From: Arachnopeziza araneosa
Lineage: Eukaryota > Ascomycota > Leotiomycetes > Helotiales > Arachnopezizaceae
DNA: 64,000 nucleotides
Assembly: GCA_003988855.1 (NCBI GenBank)
Contig: QYAI01000078.1
Span: 62,001-126,000, forward strand
Direction of reading: 5' to 3'
Shown piece after piece: positions 31,476-42,700 of the stretch (positions are counted from its first letter, which is position 1; every line of letters starts with the position of its first letter). The position numbers were made by a program, and so were the translations under genes. The notes beneath the pieces were generated by a model that ran no database searches, had not been told where the DNA came from, and saw nothing but the letters and a program-made list of their open reading frames with translations.

Positions 31476-32209
31476 ATGTCGGTCAGGACAGTCCTCCTTA
31501 TATGGCGCTTACTCTTCTTTATGGTAGAATTTTCTATAGGAGCTACCTCTGGTGTTGAGTGTTGTGATTGTCGCGACGACCTTGGCTCAGTAATCGCACC
31601 CGATGGTGGTAGCTCCTGCGCTCCAATATGCCTAGGCCTTACTTGCGCTGGAGCTTGTAACATTATACAATGCAATGCGACCTGCAGATGTACCAATTCC
31701 TGCAACATCTTTTGCCCGAACGGAGACTGCCTCGCATGCTGTAGTTGCGCTAAAGAAGAAGAAGTAGGAGTTGGTGATGTTGTTGCAGTCAAGTTTGATA
31801 ACTCGGTATACGTTGTTAATACGACTCATGTTCCAGAAGATAGTAAGTACTTTTAAGACTAACAATACTTGCCTTCCTATTGAAGACCTATATATGAAGA
31901 AATGCTAATTCTGAGTCTTTAGTTAGCAATATGGAGACCCTCCACAACACCCTTTTACAATTCAACCAAACATGGTGGCAAGTTCACAAGAACGGCACTT
32001 ACTATGAGACTGAGTGTTGTGATTGTCGCAACAAGTTCAACTCAGTACTCTCACCCGCTTGTGGTGTTTCTTGTCAGCTGAGTTGTGAGGCTGAAGGAGG
32101 TTTGATCGGGTGTTTTAGTTCCTGTCAATGCACTGGAGGCATTGAAAGCTGCACTCCTCGTTGTTCGGTTCTGGAATGCTTAGTTCTGTGTTCATGTAAC
32201 CATTACTAA
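31476..32209 (+). CDS. Secreted cysteine-rich protein, two CCDC domains
   Basis: Exons 31476-31842 and 31923-32209 join across an 80-base intron on an Ile codon to give 217 residues. MSVRTVLLIWRLLFFMVEF is a signal peptide. Two Cys-rich domains follow, about residues 29-93 and 155-217. Both open with ECCDCR and end in CSC, with clustered CxxxC and CxC spacing between (CAPICLGLTC, CNATCRCTNSC; CQLSCEAEGG, CFSSCQCTGG). A spacer of about 60 residues with little Cys and NxT sites separates them, and the intron falls inside that spacer. I do not recognise the family. Size, secretion and disulfide content fit an effector, toxin-like or antimicrobial protein, but that is inference. Transcribed divergently from the PDI-like gene. 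Confidence 0.75.
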
Positions 32210-32515
32210 TTGAGACTTGCTGAGTACTCTTTCAGAGGGCTTGGAGGTATTCTCTTGGAATGGCAGTGGCAGTGTGGCACAAATGACAGGGTTTCATTGG
32301 TTTTGGCAGTTATATAGATATAGCTTATGATCAAATTATTTCGGGATAGTTCACCTCGAACGTGCAATTTCCTTGATTCTGCCGCGATCATAACGCCCAA
32401 GGAGCCCAAACAAGTTCTCAAGGAACTCAAAGTGGACGGCGGCCGCCCAACTCTTTGTTATAACCTCGCTCACCGAGTACAGCTGAGAGGCACTGAAAGC
32501 AGGCAAAATCTGTCG
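32210..32515. other. Intergenic, no gene seen
   Basis: The 3' flank of the first Cys-rich gene. Plus-strand frames here are open but without recognisable content. Confidence 0.5.
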
Positions 32516-32715
32516 AAATTAAAAGCGGGCATAATGCAGTTGGAATTAAAAGTCAACGGACTGTGCCTTATACACGCTTTCAATTCCAACGGATTGTACC
32601 TTATGCCCGCTTTCAATTCCAACTACATAATGCACGCTTTTAATTCCAACAGACTATGCCCGCTTTCAGTTCTAATTAACGGATCGTGCCTGCTTTTAGT
32701 TGACAGTGCAGCTGA
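32516..32715. repeat. Short interspersed units, copy 2, partly inverted
   Basis: The block starts with reverse-oriented units (AAAGCGGGCATAATGCAG, TTGGAATTAAAAG) and continues with forward units (TTTCAATTCCAAC, TTATGCCCGC), so the two parts can pair as a hairpin. It ends with CTAATTAAC and GACAGTGCAGCTGA, the pair also seen at 30981-31013. Confidence 0.75.
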
Positions 32716-32862
32716 CATTGCATCAATCGCTAATAACACTAGGTACTTGAGAAATTTAGATAAGCTGTAAATAAAAGGAGAAGTCCTTGCCATTTTGCAC
32801 TCTCTCAAATAAATCTTTGACAATTCACACCAATAATCTGGAACTCTCTAATACAGAGCATA

Positions 32863-33300
32863 ATGAATTTTTTCATGCTATTTGTACTTTTGGCTGCGAT
32901 CACTTTAGTGAACGCGACTCCAAATTCCTTGGCAAGTTCTGTCTCTTCGTCTATTCGGTTTTTCTAACCATATTGGAATAGTCTCAACGGAGCAATACAG
33001 AGATAGGGGAATCTGTATCAGAGCCACTCTGCTGTGATTGTAAAGAAAATGCCGCACATCCCGACTGTCTACCACCTCCAAACCCTACATACGTTTGTGG
33101 AACTGGACTTTGCATTGACAAAATTAGTCAGGAATGCACTGTAAGTAGTGTCTTATACACTTGTGAACTTATATACTAATAGTTTCATTAGGATTCTTCC
33201 CAGTGTAATTCTTTAATTTACTGGCTCGTAAGCACTAATCTTTAATCAAAGAAGTACTAGCACATAATAACACTGGATTAATTAGTGTTGCGAGCTATAA
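32863..33300 (+). CDS. Second secreted Cys-rich protein with CCDCK motif
   Basis: Four exons (32863-32931, 32982-33140, 33192-33227, 33286-33300) close in phase to 92 residues. MNFFMLFVLLAAITLVNA is a clear signal peptide. Intron 1 appears to be GC-AG (GCAAGT donor); an in-frame alternative donor (GTCTCT) n­ine bases later is weaker. The mature part has PLCCDCKENAAHPDC, then CGTGLC, CTDSSQC and WLCCEL. The CCDC[RK] opening matches both domains of the neighbouring 217-residue protein, so the two genes are probably diverged relatives. The last two exons are tiny and rest on splice consensus alone, so the C-terminus is less sure. Function unknown; a small secreted disulfide-rich peptide is the safe description. 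Confidence 0.6.
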
Positions 33301-33589
33301 TGATGAGCTCAAGCCCGAGTCGGGGCCAGAGCCAGAGCCAGAAGTGGCGCAGATAATCGATGCGCCAGTGCCATGGAGGGCATTGTGATGGGCACTTTGA
33401 CGGGCGCCAGTTGCGCGGATGATATAACACTGTTGCGTAAAATTATTTGTCTTTCTTTTCTTTGGTTCGGATTCGACTTTTGAAAGCAGGAAATTGGATG
33501 CAGTTTTTCGTAGTGTTCTTGGCGCAATAGAAGGAGTCGTGGTTCGCCTGCAAGTCTTGGTGTCGAAGGCAGACTCTTGACTCAGATCT

Positions 33590-34255
33590 TTCACGCCAAG
33601 TGATTAATGTCTCCTTCTCCTATCTTTCTCTCTACGGTTGCCTCTGCTTCATTTGGAGTACGCAGGGCTTTGCCACTGGTATTCATACTCGCCGTGGTTT
33701 GTACAGTACCTTTCTTCCTGATTCCTGCCCGCGTACCACTCCCAATGACTCCATGGCGAGGGGTTTCATCAGAAGCTGGGCTTGGGTCTGGGTCTCGCCA
33801 CTGGTACTCATACTCGCCGTGGTTCGTACGGTACCTCCCTTCTTGATTCCTGTCTGTGTTCCATGCCCACCTGCTCCACGCTGAGGGGCTGTTGTGGCTT
33901 CTCCCTCCGATGTGAGTCCCATCTAGTGTTTCCACCAGCTGTTCTATTGTCTTGGTTTCCTGTTCATATCTCCCTGCACTCTACGCCAGCGGATATGAGC
34001 CCCTGGAGTCAGTTCTTTCATGGCCCAGATACCATCTTTGATCTGTTGAAGCTGTGGAACAGTAGTCTCAAATTCGCGTCCCTCAGTGAGGACTTGATTT
34101 TCTGAATCATCTTGCTGGTAGTGACTTGCTGGCGGATTTGGCAACCTTTCACAGATGTATTCAGTATGAAAATTATAAGTATACCCAGTTGCTTTATCAA
34201 TAACCTTTCTAATTAGCGTAAACTTTTGATTAAAATGGTACATATCATACCACAT
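33590..34255 (-). pseudogene. Decayed gene with an internal repeat, family unknown
   Basis: From an ATG at 34255 a frame reads protein-like (KVIDKATGYTYNFHTEYICE, WAMKELTPGAHIRWRRVQGD) to a TAG at 33944. It continues in the same frame past two TAG codons, each of which could once have been CAG, into MGLTSEGEATTAPQRG. A segment GTQTGIKKGGTVRTTASMST is repeated about 125 bases later in another frame as GTRAGIRKKGTVQTTASMNT; the differences reflect base transitions. I infer a RIP-damaged copy of some gene or transposon ORF. I do not recognise it. Confidence 0.45.
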
Positions 34256-34347
34256 GCAGACTGGTACTAGTAGTCTGCTTACTGATCTCTCCCTTTTCTA
34301 ATATATAGTATCTTACTTCTTACTTTTTACTTTGTACTTTATTCTTT

Positions 34348-34670
34348 TGTTACGAACCCCGCTTGAGGCGGTCAATGGGGGACTCTCTGGGCTAGGGAGT
34401 CGTCCCGGAGACACGTGTGAATAGCGCGAGGGATCACGTGCGGTGATGGCACGTGAGGGAGCGACGGGAATCATCGCTCCCTCCTTTCCATCGCTCCGGT
34501 AGAGCATGAAGGGTCTATATAAGACTGGGTCGTCACCCACTAGATAGGAGCTTCGTGCTCAACTCAAATAAAGTATCTAACTACTTAGTAACACAGCTAC
34601 ACACAAGTGACGTTACAACCTTCTGCTTCGAAAGCCATTCAGCTAACCAGGGAAAGCTGAGATCGTTACA
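34348..34670 (+). mobile_element. Solo LTR of a retrotransposon
   Basis: The 323-base unit starts TGTTACGAACC and ends GATCGTTACA, so it has the TG...CA ends of an LTR with a short inverted terminus (TGTTACG/CGTTACA). Inside are a TATATAA box (about 34516), a GGTCGTCACCC stretch and an AATAAA signal (about 34567), as in an LTR promoter and polyadenylation site. The five flanking bases are TCTTT and TCGTT, four of five alike, a plausible eroded target-site duplication. No internal gag/pol domain follows on either side, so it is a solo LTR, probably left by recombination; Ty3-like or Copia-like origin cannot be told. Confidence 0.75.
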
Positions 34671-35720
34671 TCGTTTTGTAAAACTATCTAATACTTAGAA
34701 CTGTACAAAACTATTAGAAACAGTTTTTTTATTTTTAAAGAACTACAATAATTATCTATATAGTAATACAGACCTAAACTATTGTAAGAGGTTCTTTACA
34801 GTAAACTAAGTATTAAGACTGTAATAACTTGCCTCATTCAACTGCTAAGGTAGTCAGGAGAACTGAGAAAACTCGGTTATCAGAAGGGAAACTGCTATCT
34901 TCCAATCATTTCTTGAGAGCATAAAGATGGGCCTAACGACAAAAGACATATATAAAGTGTAGAAGAGTCTGGAGAGTTGATCAATCTTGGAAAACCCAAT
35001 CCAAGAATCCAGGTTGACCTCGAAATCAGCACCACCAGCCATCAAAACAGCCAGTTATCAGCGATCTCTGTAAGCATTATCTTTCCAGATACGCATATTC
35101 ACCATCTGAATCCCACCTAGAGCCCTCGGGGTCCTGAACACAAGATGAATTCTACGGCCGCGATCTCACAAATCGAGACGCAGCTAGACCGCACCCGCAC
35201 ACTTCCCTCCATCGACAACACCGGAAGCGCCCCAAACGGTACGCCATTGAAGGGATGGCAGAGCGAGAAGTTTGAGGACGGGGTTTAGAACGCACTTGAC
35301 TCTTTTGTTCCCGTTGCGGGGTGGAGGGAACACGTCGGTGGGACCGGGAAAGGGCCGATGAGAGCAGAGCATGGGAGTGCCAAAGATGGTCAGATATGTG
35401 GAAATAAAAAGTGAGGAAGGAAAGGGGGCACTGCGGGATCCGCCGCGGCATTTCATAGAGGGCGAAATGAAGGGAGTGGATTATGGAATCGTCGTTCTTG
35501 CTTATGTCCCACTGAATTGGATGATTGCTCAGACTATTAAATGCCATTGTTTGAATTTGCCTGAAGATTTTTCCCCTCAAAATATGTTAGATGTACTGAA
35601 ATCTTTTGTTCCCTTACAAGCTCACACAAAGTTTAAAAGTACAGGAAAGTGATATCAGCAATTGATTTTCTCAAGAAAAGGAAATTGCCCACCGACTGAA
35701 CACCAAAAAAATCCAGACAA
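34671..35720. other. Intergenic, no gene supported
   Basis: The first 170 bases are very AT-rich. A short plus frame from an ATG at 35144 (MNSTAAISQIETQLDRTRTL, stop at 35287) looks protein-like but has no domain and no convincing exon after it; it may be a gene fragment. Confidence 0.4.
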
Positions 35721-36827
35721 TCAGTTACCAAAGGTTGAGAAATCCGCTTCTAGAGCTTCTTTTTGCAACAGTGCAATCGTCTCCTTCCATATTTGCTTCT
35801 GTGCAACTTCTCCTTCATCGGAGATGACGAAATTGGAAGGACTTCAAGAATATTAGCATGATTCTAACTTGAAAGAGGTTTGGAAGTAGGCTCACTTCAA
35901 AACTTTCTGCATACTGAGATACTTCCCATGCGAGTCATCATGTTCCACCAACGCATCAGCCAAACAATGACCACCTTGCTGAGTCGTCCAACCAAACAGC
36001 CATAGAAAAATCTTAATGGCCCCGGTACTCTCATGTCGATGGAGGCCGCTGTAACAGAATCCCGGATTCACCGTGTTGATGATGACCTTGTGACTGTCAA
36101 TCCTGCTGGCCAGCTCCCGCGTCCACAAGACATTGAGGAGCTTCGAGGTATAATACCTCTGCATGGCGGTTCCAAACGTCGTTTTCTCATCCATGCGCGC
36201 GAGGATATTAGCAGCGGTGCGCTCATGGAAGGGGATCCAGAAATGGCCTTCTGACGAGACGATGGTGAGGCGAGAGGGCGAACCGCTGCTCGCTGCACTC
36301 TTCTGGAGAGCAGGGAGCAGGAGGAGTGAGAGGAATGCGGTCCCCAGGTGGTTGATCCGGACGTTCATCTCGTGCCCTCCATCGGCTGCGCGGTACTTTA
36401 TCATCTTAATGCCCGCGTTGAGGAGCACATAGTCGAGGCTCGTGAGCGCCGTCGCTCGTTTAGCAAACGCGTTGAGGCTCTCGTAGGAATTGTAGTCCAC
36501 GGCCCACACATCAATGTCCACTTCAGGACTCGACCTCAGGATGGATTCCCTGGCGATCTTGCCCTTTTCCTCATCGCGAACGCCGAGGATGAGATGTGCG
36601 GGTCTGTGGGTGGCGAGTTCGCGTGCTGCCTCCAACCCTAACCCCACGTTGGCGCCGGTGATGAGAATGGTTTTCCCTTCGAGGGATTTGCTTGCTGCCA
36701 CGGGTTTTGGCTTGGAGAACCATTGGTTCCAGATGAATCCAAAAGAAGCCGCCAATGGTGAGCGTGGTTGTATGTAGTGCGATGTATTGGGAAAGGTGGA
36801 TGAGGTGGAGAAGTTGCTGTGCCACAA
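35721..36827 (-). CDS. Short-chain dehydrogenase/reductase
   Basis: An NAD(P)-dependent oxidoreductase of the classical SDR type. The large exon (from 35896 upward) and a last exon (35721-35841) join across a 54-base intron; the last exon encodes the usual SDR tail (ISDEGEVAQKQIWKETIALL). Motifs are the cofactor site TGANVGLG, LNAGIKMI, the catalytic SSEGH serine region and YYTSK (Tyr/Lys), plus NTVNPGFCYSGL. The frame reaches up to about 36827 with FGFIWNQWFSKPKP before the domain, as in other fungal SDRs, but no in-frame ATG is found: the next one upstream (36859) is separated by a TAA at about 36837. A missed 5' exon or a small lesion is needed. It lies just downstream of the P450 on the same strand. 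Confidence 0.82.
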
Positions 36828-37061
36828 TTATACGGCTGGTTGATGTTGCTTGGATTTCATCTCTGTAGCACTACGCCTGAGGCTGATATTTTACTCATCA
36901 CCTCTTCAAAGTCTCGAGATGCACGAATCAATTGATCTCGTCTCCTGCATCGCTTTGGATGTTCTGGCTGGCGAATGATGGCTGGGTCCGAGTTTTAAGA
37001 GACGCGCCTCGTCTCCCCATTAAAGTTCATCGTAGTCGATCATGAAATCGTTGACGTGAAG

Positions 37062-38964
37062 TCATTCCAATAAGACCTTACAACCATCTGCACTAGCCAC
37101 CACAAGCGTGAGGGTCTGTTTCTCTCTCCCGCTCGGCTCGTTAGGTGCATCTGATGGTAGTCTCAGATTCGGGTAGGTCTGCAGAATCCTGACAATCCCA
37201 TAACTCGCCTCACTCAACGCAAAATCCTCTGGAAAATTAGCACTGAAATTTCTGTTTCAAGAAGAAACGAAATGCTAAAGAAGAGAGGAGACTTACTACC
37301 AAGACACACCCTTGGCCCTCCATGGAATGGCATAAATCCAAACCCGACATCCTTCAACTTCTCTTCCGCCCACCTTTCAGGCCTGAACTCATTTGCGTCC
37401 TCGCCGTAAATATCCTTACTGCGATGCATATGATAGGGTGAGAATGCAACACCTAGACCTTTTCTGATTAGGATTGGGGATTGGCCATCTGGTCCGCCGC
37501 CAAAAGGTAAGGTGGTTGTGCGTTGGGCTTGGCGTATGTTGAACGGGATTTGGGTGTAGAGTCTGTTTGCTAGATACGGTGTGAATTGGAGGACGTGCCC
37601 GAGAGCTGAAGAAAGGAGATCTTACTTTCGTTGAGTACGTGTTTGAGGTAAGTCATTTTGTTTATTTCGGCTCGCGTTGGGTTTTTGCCTGGTGATGTTG
37701 TGCAGCTTATCTCGTCCCGGAGACGGGAAAGAGCCTCGGGATGGCGGATCAGAAGGTAACTATCGTCGGGTTAGCATAGGAAAGTTGCTTTACGGTAATT
37801 GATGATTACAATGCCCATGACATAAGACAAGCCGTAGTATCCCTGCCGGCAATCAAAACATGCAGGAGTTGATCGCGAACGAGATTAGGATCTTGAAGTT
37901 GTTTATAGAGATCGAGAATGAATGGATGGCGTTCAAATGCCTCGTCTTCTCCATTTTCTTTCACGTCTGTTAACGCATGATCGACGTAGTACATTGCATA
38001 CTTTTTGATCTTTTCGCAAGCTTTTTTGAACTTGGAAGGGTTATACAGGAAGCACAAATCTGACAGGCGGATACGGATAGCTGATATGAGTGAGCAGTAG
38101 TCAAAGTTCTCGGCGAATTCATCATGATCATTCTGGGAGAGACCAGCGAAGGGCTCACCGAAGATCAGCGATGTTGTCGTGGATAGTGTGAAACGAAAGA
38201 ATTCTGGCTGCAAGTCTACCACACCTGACGACTGTGAGAGTCTGGCTAAGAGATTGTCGATTGGCGCTTCGAACACTGTAACGTCTTGGAATTTGATGCG
38301 GTGGAACTGGCGACCCAGTAGCTGTCGAGAATGTTTCCACTACATATAACAGTCAGCAGGCTTTCCAATCATGACTTTGAAAGCAAGAGAAGATGGAAAT
38401 CTTACAGCTTGTCCATCTTGGGTAAAGATGCCTTCACCAATCATGGGAAGCAGGCCTTCACGCCGAGAACCAAGTCCCCAGTCTATTCAAAAAATCCGTC
38501 AGTGTCGTTTCAACCTTCTTTTATTGTTCAGGTATGTTTACCTTCAAAGTTTGTTGAAAGTATGGCTTCTAGGTTCCTGGGGTCCTTCGAAAAGTACCCC
38601 TCGCTTCCAAGCAACTTGACCTCGAATGTTGAACCCACTTGCGTCTCTTCAAAGTGCTCTGCTTGAAAAGCAAGCAGGTTCCCAGCCATGAATGCATCGT
38701 ATTGTCGCTTGAAGGTATCCAAAGCTAGCGGCCATTTGTATGGAAGGAGTTTCTGCGAGGGCAGGCAGCCATGCTCTTTCCCGAATCGGATATCGGCCTG
38801 ATAAGATGTTAGTGAGTTGTTCTGAAATGGTCGGAAGTTATATCTCCCTTGTATTCTCTATTTCGTTTTATGTATGAATACACCAAATATGCCAGAACCA
38901 GCGTCGCAATTACCAGTTGGGGACTCGGGTCATGAATTCTGTCGCTGAAAACGCTCTCCATCAT
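37062..38964 (-). CDS. Cytochrome P450, CYP52-like
   Basis: A membrane-anchored monooxygenase resembling CYP52 alkane/fatty-acid omega-hydroxylases. Seven exons (38848-38964, 38542-38797, 38406-38482, 37810-38339, 37626-37759, 37297-37569, 37062-37228) close in phase to 517 residues. Landmarks: N-terminal anchor (LVIATLVLAYLVYSYI), FGKEHGCLPSQKLLPYKWPL, the I-helix AGRDTTACLMSW, the K-helix ExxR (NETNRLY), EDANEFRPERWAE, and the haem loop FMPFHGGPRVCLG with the Cys ligand, then DFALSEASY. Introns 2-6 have GT-AG ends. Intron 1 (38798-38847, 50 bases) has a good branch site and CAG acceptor but its donor reads GG instead of GT, so correct splicing is doubtful. Substrate is inferred from the family. 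Confidence 0.9.
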
Positions 38965-39786
38965 ACACAACTCTAGTTCGTCGATAAGTATCAAACTTTC
39001 TTGCGAAAGAGAATGGACTAATTATTATTTCAATCAGGTAACAAGAAATAGCAAAGAAAAGGATTCTCGTCCTCCTGCGACACAGACTGGTTTCGGGGAC
39101 ACTTGCTATTGTCCAAATTGCTGTTGAGAATTGAAAAGATGAAGTAAAATTTGATATTTGGTAGGACAGGCTTTTGTAGCTCAACCCTCTCTACATCAAG
39201 TTCAAGACTCCTCGGCGGGTTACAGTTGTTTCATGCATCCTTCTGCTCTTGATGGCGGCAAGCAAGGCTGAAGGATCGTTCAGCCACTGCACTACGGAGC
39301 TAAGCTTTGGTGCGCACGGCAGGCCTGATTTAGCAACCCGTCAGCACTAATCATGCCACATGTCCCGCGTTCAGGCACACATCCGCATGGCTTTGCCAAT
39401 TTTCGACGGGCTTCCCGAAGGCTGAAATTTGTTTGATGAGAAGCGCGATGGGACTCATTTTAAAAGGGGCATGGCAATTTCATGGGCTCTAATCCCGCTG
39501 GATGGGCAGAATTTCACACGTGCAATATCTGGAGCCTCATGACGGGAAGCGGGAAGTCTGCAGGAGCTGAATGGGAGGTGCGGATCGGCATCAGATTGAT
39601 TACCCCAGATGTACTGGAAAGGGGCCGGAAGGCAGGGTATCAAGTGCAACTTTCGAATGTTCCAAAGCTTCCACAATCCTTGTTGCCACGATATTTAGGG
39701 GCTTCCTCTGATCTCATAGATCTATCCTCTAAACTTAATCGTACCACTAGCGATGTCAGAGTCGATATCCTGGATCTTGACAGATT
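38965..39786. other. Divergent intergenic region P450/NB-ARC gene
   Basis: An 822-base gap holding the promoters of the P450 (minus) and of the NB-ARC receptor (plus). The open plus frame at 39482-39847 overlaps the receptor start out of frame and is not supported. No defined site was recognised. Confidence 0.5.
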
Positions 39787-42700
39787 ATGGACCCGTTCTC
39801 AATTCTTGCCGGAAGCTCTGGGTTGTTGGATGTCTCCCTCAAGGTGATAAAATATCTCAGAGAGATTCAAGAGTCAGCTGGTAAAGTTGAGGAAGACATC
39901 ACTGCGCTGTCCGGAGAAATCAACAATCTGATTACCGTCAACGATTCAATCGAGAAACTCTGGCGGTCAAACCATGACTCTTCTCCCAGTTCCTCTGATG
40001 GGAGAGATGATGCCGAAGAATTATGGAAGAGGCTGGCTGATCTCCTGCGGGAATGCCGAGATACGGCGCTGAAACTGGAGGTACTGCTGAAAGAAGTCAT
40101 TGGCAAAGGTGGGCCTAGAGTTTCTGGGAAATTCGATGGAATCAAGAAGGCGTTGAGAAAACATTCGAAAGAAAAGGAGTATATGGAAATTCGCAGTCGT
40201 CTTTCGAGCCAGCAGGCGGGCCTTCAGATGCTTTTGAGCGCAATCAATGTGTAAGTTTGACATCCTCGCCGGATACAGATTCAATACTGATAACTCCAAG
40301 TATCTATTCGCGGAGTTCCTCAGCATCAAACGGGCTTATGGCTGGTAGCATTGAACGACTCCACCAACAGAACTCGACGCTTCAATCTCAATTGGAATCG
40401 CTCCATCTCAAACTGAACACTTCTGATAGCGATAATGTAAGTTGGAGGCTTAAACACAGGTGATTTTCTTTCACATTAATTTGTTCTAGATTGGCAACTC
40501 TCTCAGCTCTTCACAAGCTGTGGCATCTCTCGAACCTTTTAATCAACATTTTGACCTCCCTCAAACAGTGAGTAGTATCTTCACTGGTCGGAATTCTCAG
40601 TTGCAAGAACTGAAAAACATGCTTGATGATTCGACACCCATTGACAAAAGCCACTCTCAGAAGCGGTTTGTCATTTATGGCATGGGTGGTTCGGGGAAGA
40701 CTCAATTTTGTTGCAAATTCGCTCAAGATAATAGAGAACAGTAAGTGGCGAACCACAAGTTTATGGAGCAGAATTGATACGAGAAACCAGCTTTTGGGGC
40801 GTCTTTTCGATCGACGCCAGTTCATATGAAAATGCGAAACATTCGTTCTCTAAGATTGCAAGAATGGGTGGAGCTGAACCAAATGAAAATGCAGCGAAAG
40901 ATTGGCTGTCCAGTTTACGGCATCCGTGGTTACTTCTCATCGACAATGCCGACAATCCTGAGTTGGATATCACAAAGTATTTTCCACGTGGAGAACGAGG
41001 TGTAATCCTCATGACAAGTCGGAATCCTTCAAACAAGGTTCACGGTACCGTTGGATCACGATTCTTCCATTTTGAGCAGTTGAAACCGAACGAAGCTAGT
41101 GACCTTCTCTTGAAGGCAGCTGACCTTCCTGTTCCTGGAGAGGCAGAATCAAGAACTTGGGCAGGTCAAATTGTAGAAATCTTAGGATACCTGCCTCTCG
41201 CTCTAATACATGCCGGGAAAGCCATCCTGGACGGTTTATGTTCTTTGAGCGATTATCCCGATTTTTACAATCGAGCTTTCAAACGTATTCGGAGAGCTCG
41301 AATTATGTCCGGATATGGAGAAGAGAACGATCTCAACATGAACGTCTACTCGACCTGGGAGATTGTGTATCTGGGTCTTGAGGCTAAGAAGACACAAACC
41401 GCAGAAGATAGTATTCAGTTATTGAAGATGCTCTCTTTCTTCTACTGGGAAAATATTGGCGTCGATATCTTGATCGCAGCGGCGCGGAATCCCAGAATTG
41501 AGCAGGAAGCTGCGAACCAACAAAATGAAGAGCCAAAAATGGCAAATGTATTGAAGTCAAATAAGAGATCATGGACTCAATTGATTCGGGGCTCGGCAAT
41601 TGGATACATTGAACAATACCTCAGGTCAAGCACAGTACTTCCGGCTGTCTTGAACGACGATGAGTTTGCCCGATTTGATGAGGACAGACTTCGTCGGGCG
41701 TTGACACTTCTCACCCAGATGGGAATGTTGACCTATCACACTGAATCGGACAGCTATTGGATGCACCCCTTGGTTCATACTTGGGTGCGTGAGAGACCAC
41801 ATACCAGCACAGGTGAACAAGCTATCTGGTGCGAAGCAGCAGCCACGGCTTTATCGTTGTGTATATTCTTCGAGCCACCTAGCGACAATGCCATACTGGA
41901 TGAAAAATTGAAAACCGATGTTCTGATTCACGTTGAGAACGTACGGAAATTTCAAAAGATTATCCGTGATAAAATCATAGCGAATCAGAAAGACAGACAC
42001 ATATCTTGGCCTATCTCATGGTTCTTTCCTGTTGCACCTCCCACTGAGATGCAACCCCTTCAATGGGTTAAATTTAGTCTCGTTTATCTTCACGCTGGTT
42101 ATTGGGAAGAAGCTGAAAAGCTACAATTACCAGTCAAAGATTTGGTATGCCAAAAACTCGGCATGGAGCATTTAACTAGCATCAAGATCATGATGCTCCT
42201 CTCTATTACTTACGGACTACAGTCGCGAAATAACAAAGCCTCAAATATACAGCGACAGGCTCTCAATTCTTGTACGAAGCTGTATGGTCCAAATCATCCT
42301 CGTACCCTCAAAATAATGGATACACTAGGCGAGACTTGCGTTGCTCAAAGTCGATGGAAGGAAGCTCGAAAACTCCACGAAAGAGCTATTGAGGGGTTTA
42401 CTGCTCTTTATGGACTTGAAAATGAAGATACTCTCATCGCGGTGGACAATCTGGGTAAAGTCATGTCTCGTTGTTACTACCATGATCAAGCCAAGGATCT
42501 CCATTTGAGATCGTTTACCGGTATGAAGAAAACCTTGGGACCAACCCACCTCCGGACCTTACAAGCGCAAGAACATCTGACCCACAGCTACTTGTTTCTC
42601 CAGGATCTTAAACCAGCACATGAGCTTGCAGTGGAGGTACTCAGGATAAGAGAAAAGAAATGTGGAAGACAACACCCTTACACTCTGATGGCTGTCCTAA

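Noticed and set aside
35144..35287. 47-residue plus-strand frame beginning MNSTAAISQIE
   Set aside because: Protein-like in tone, but no exon follows and no family is recognised; at most a fragment.
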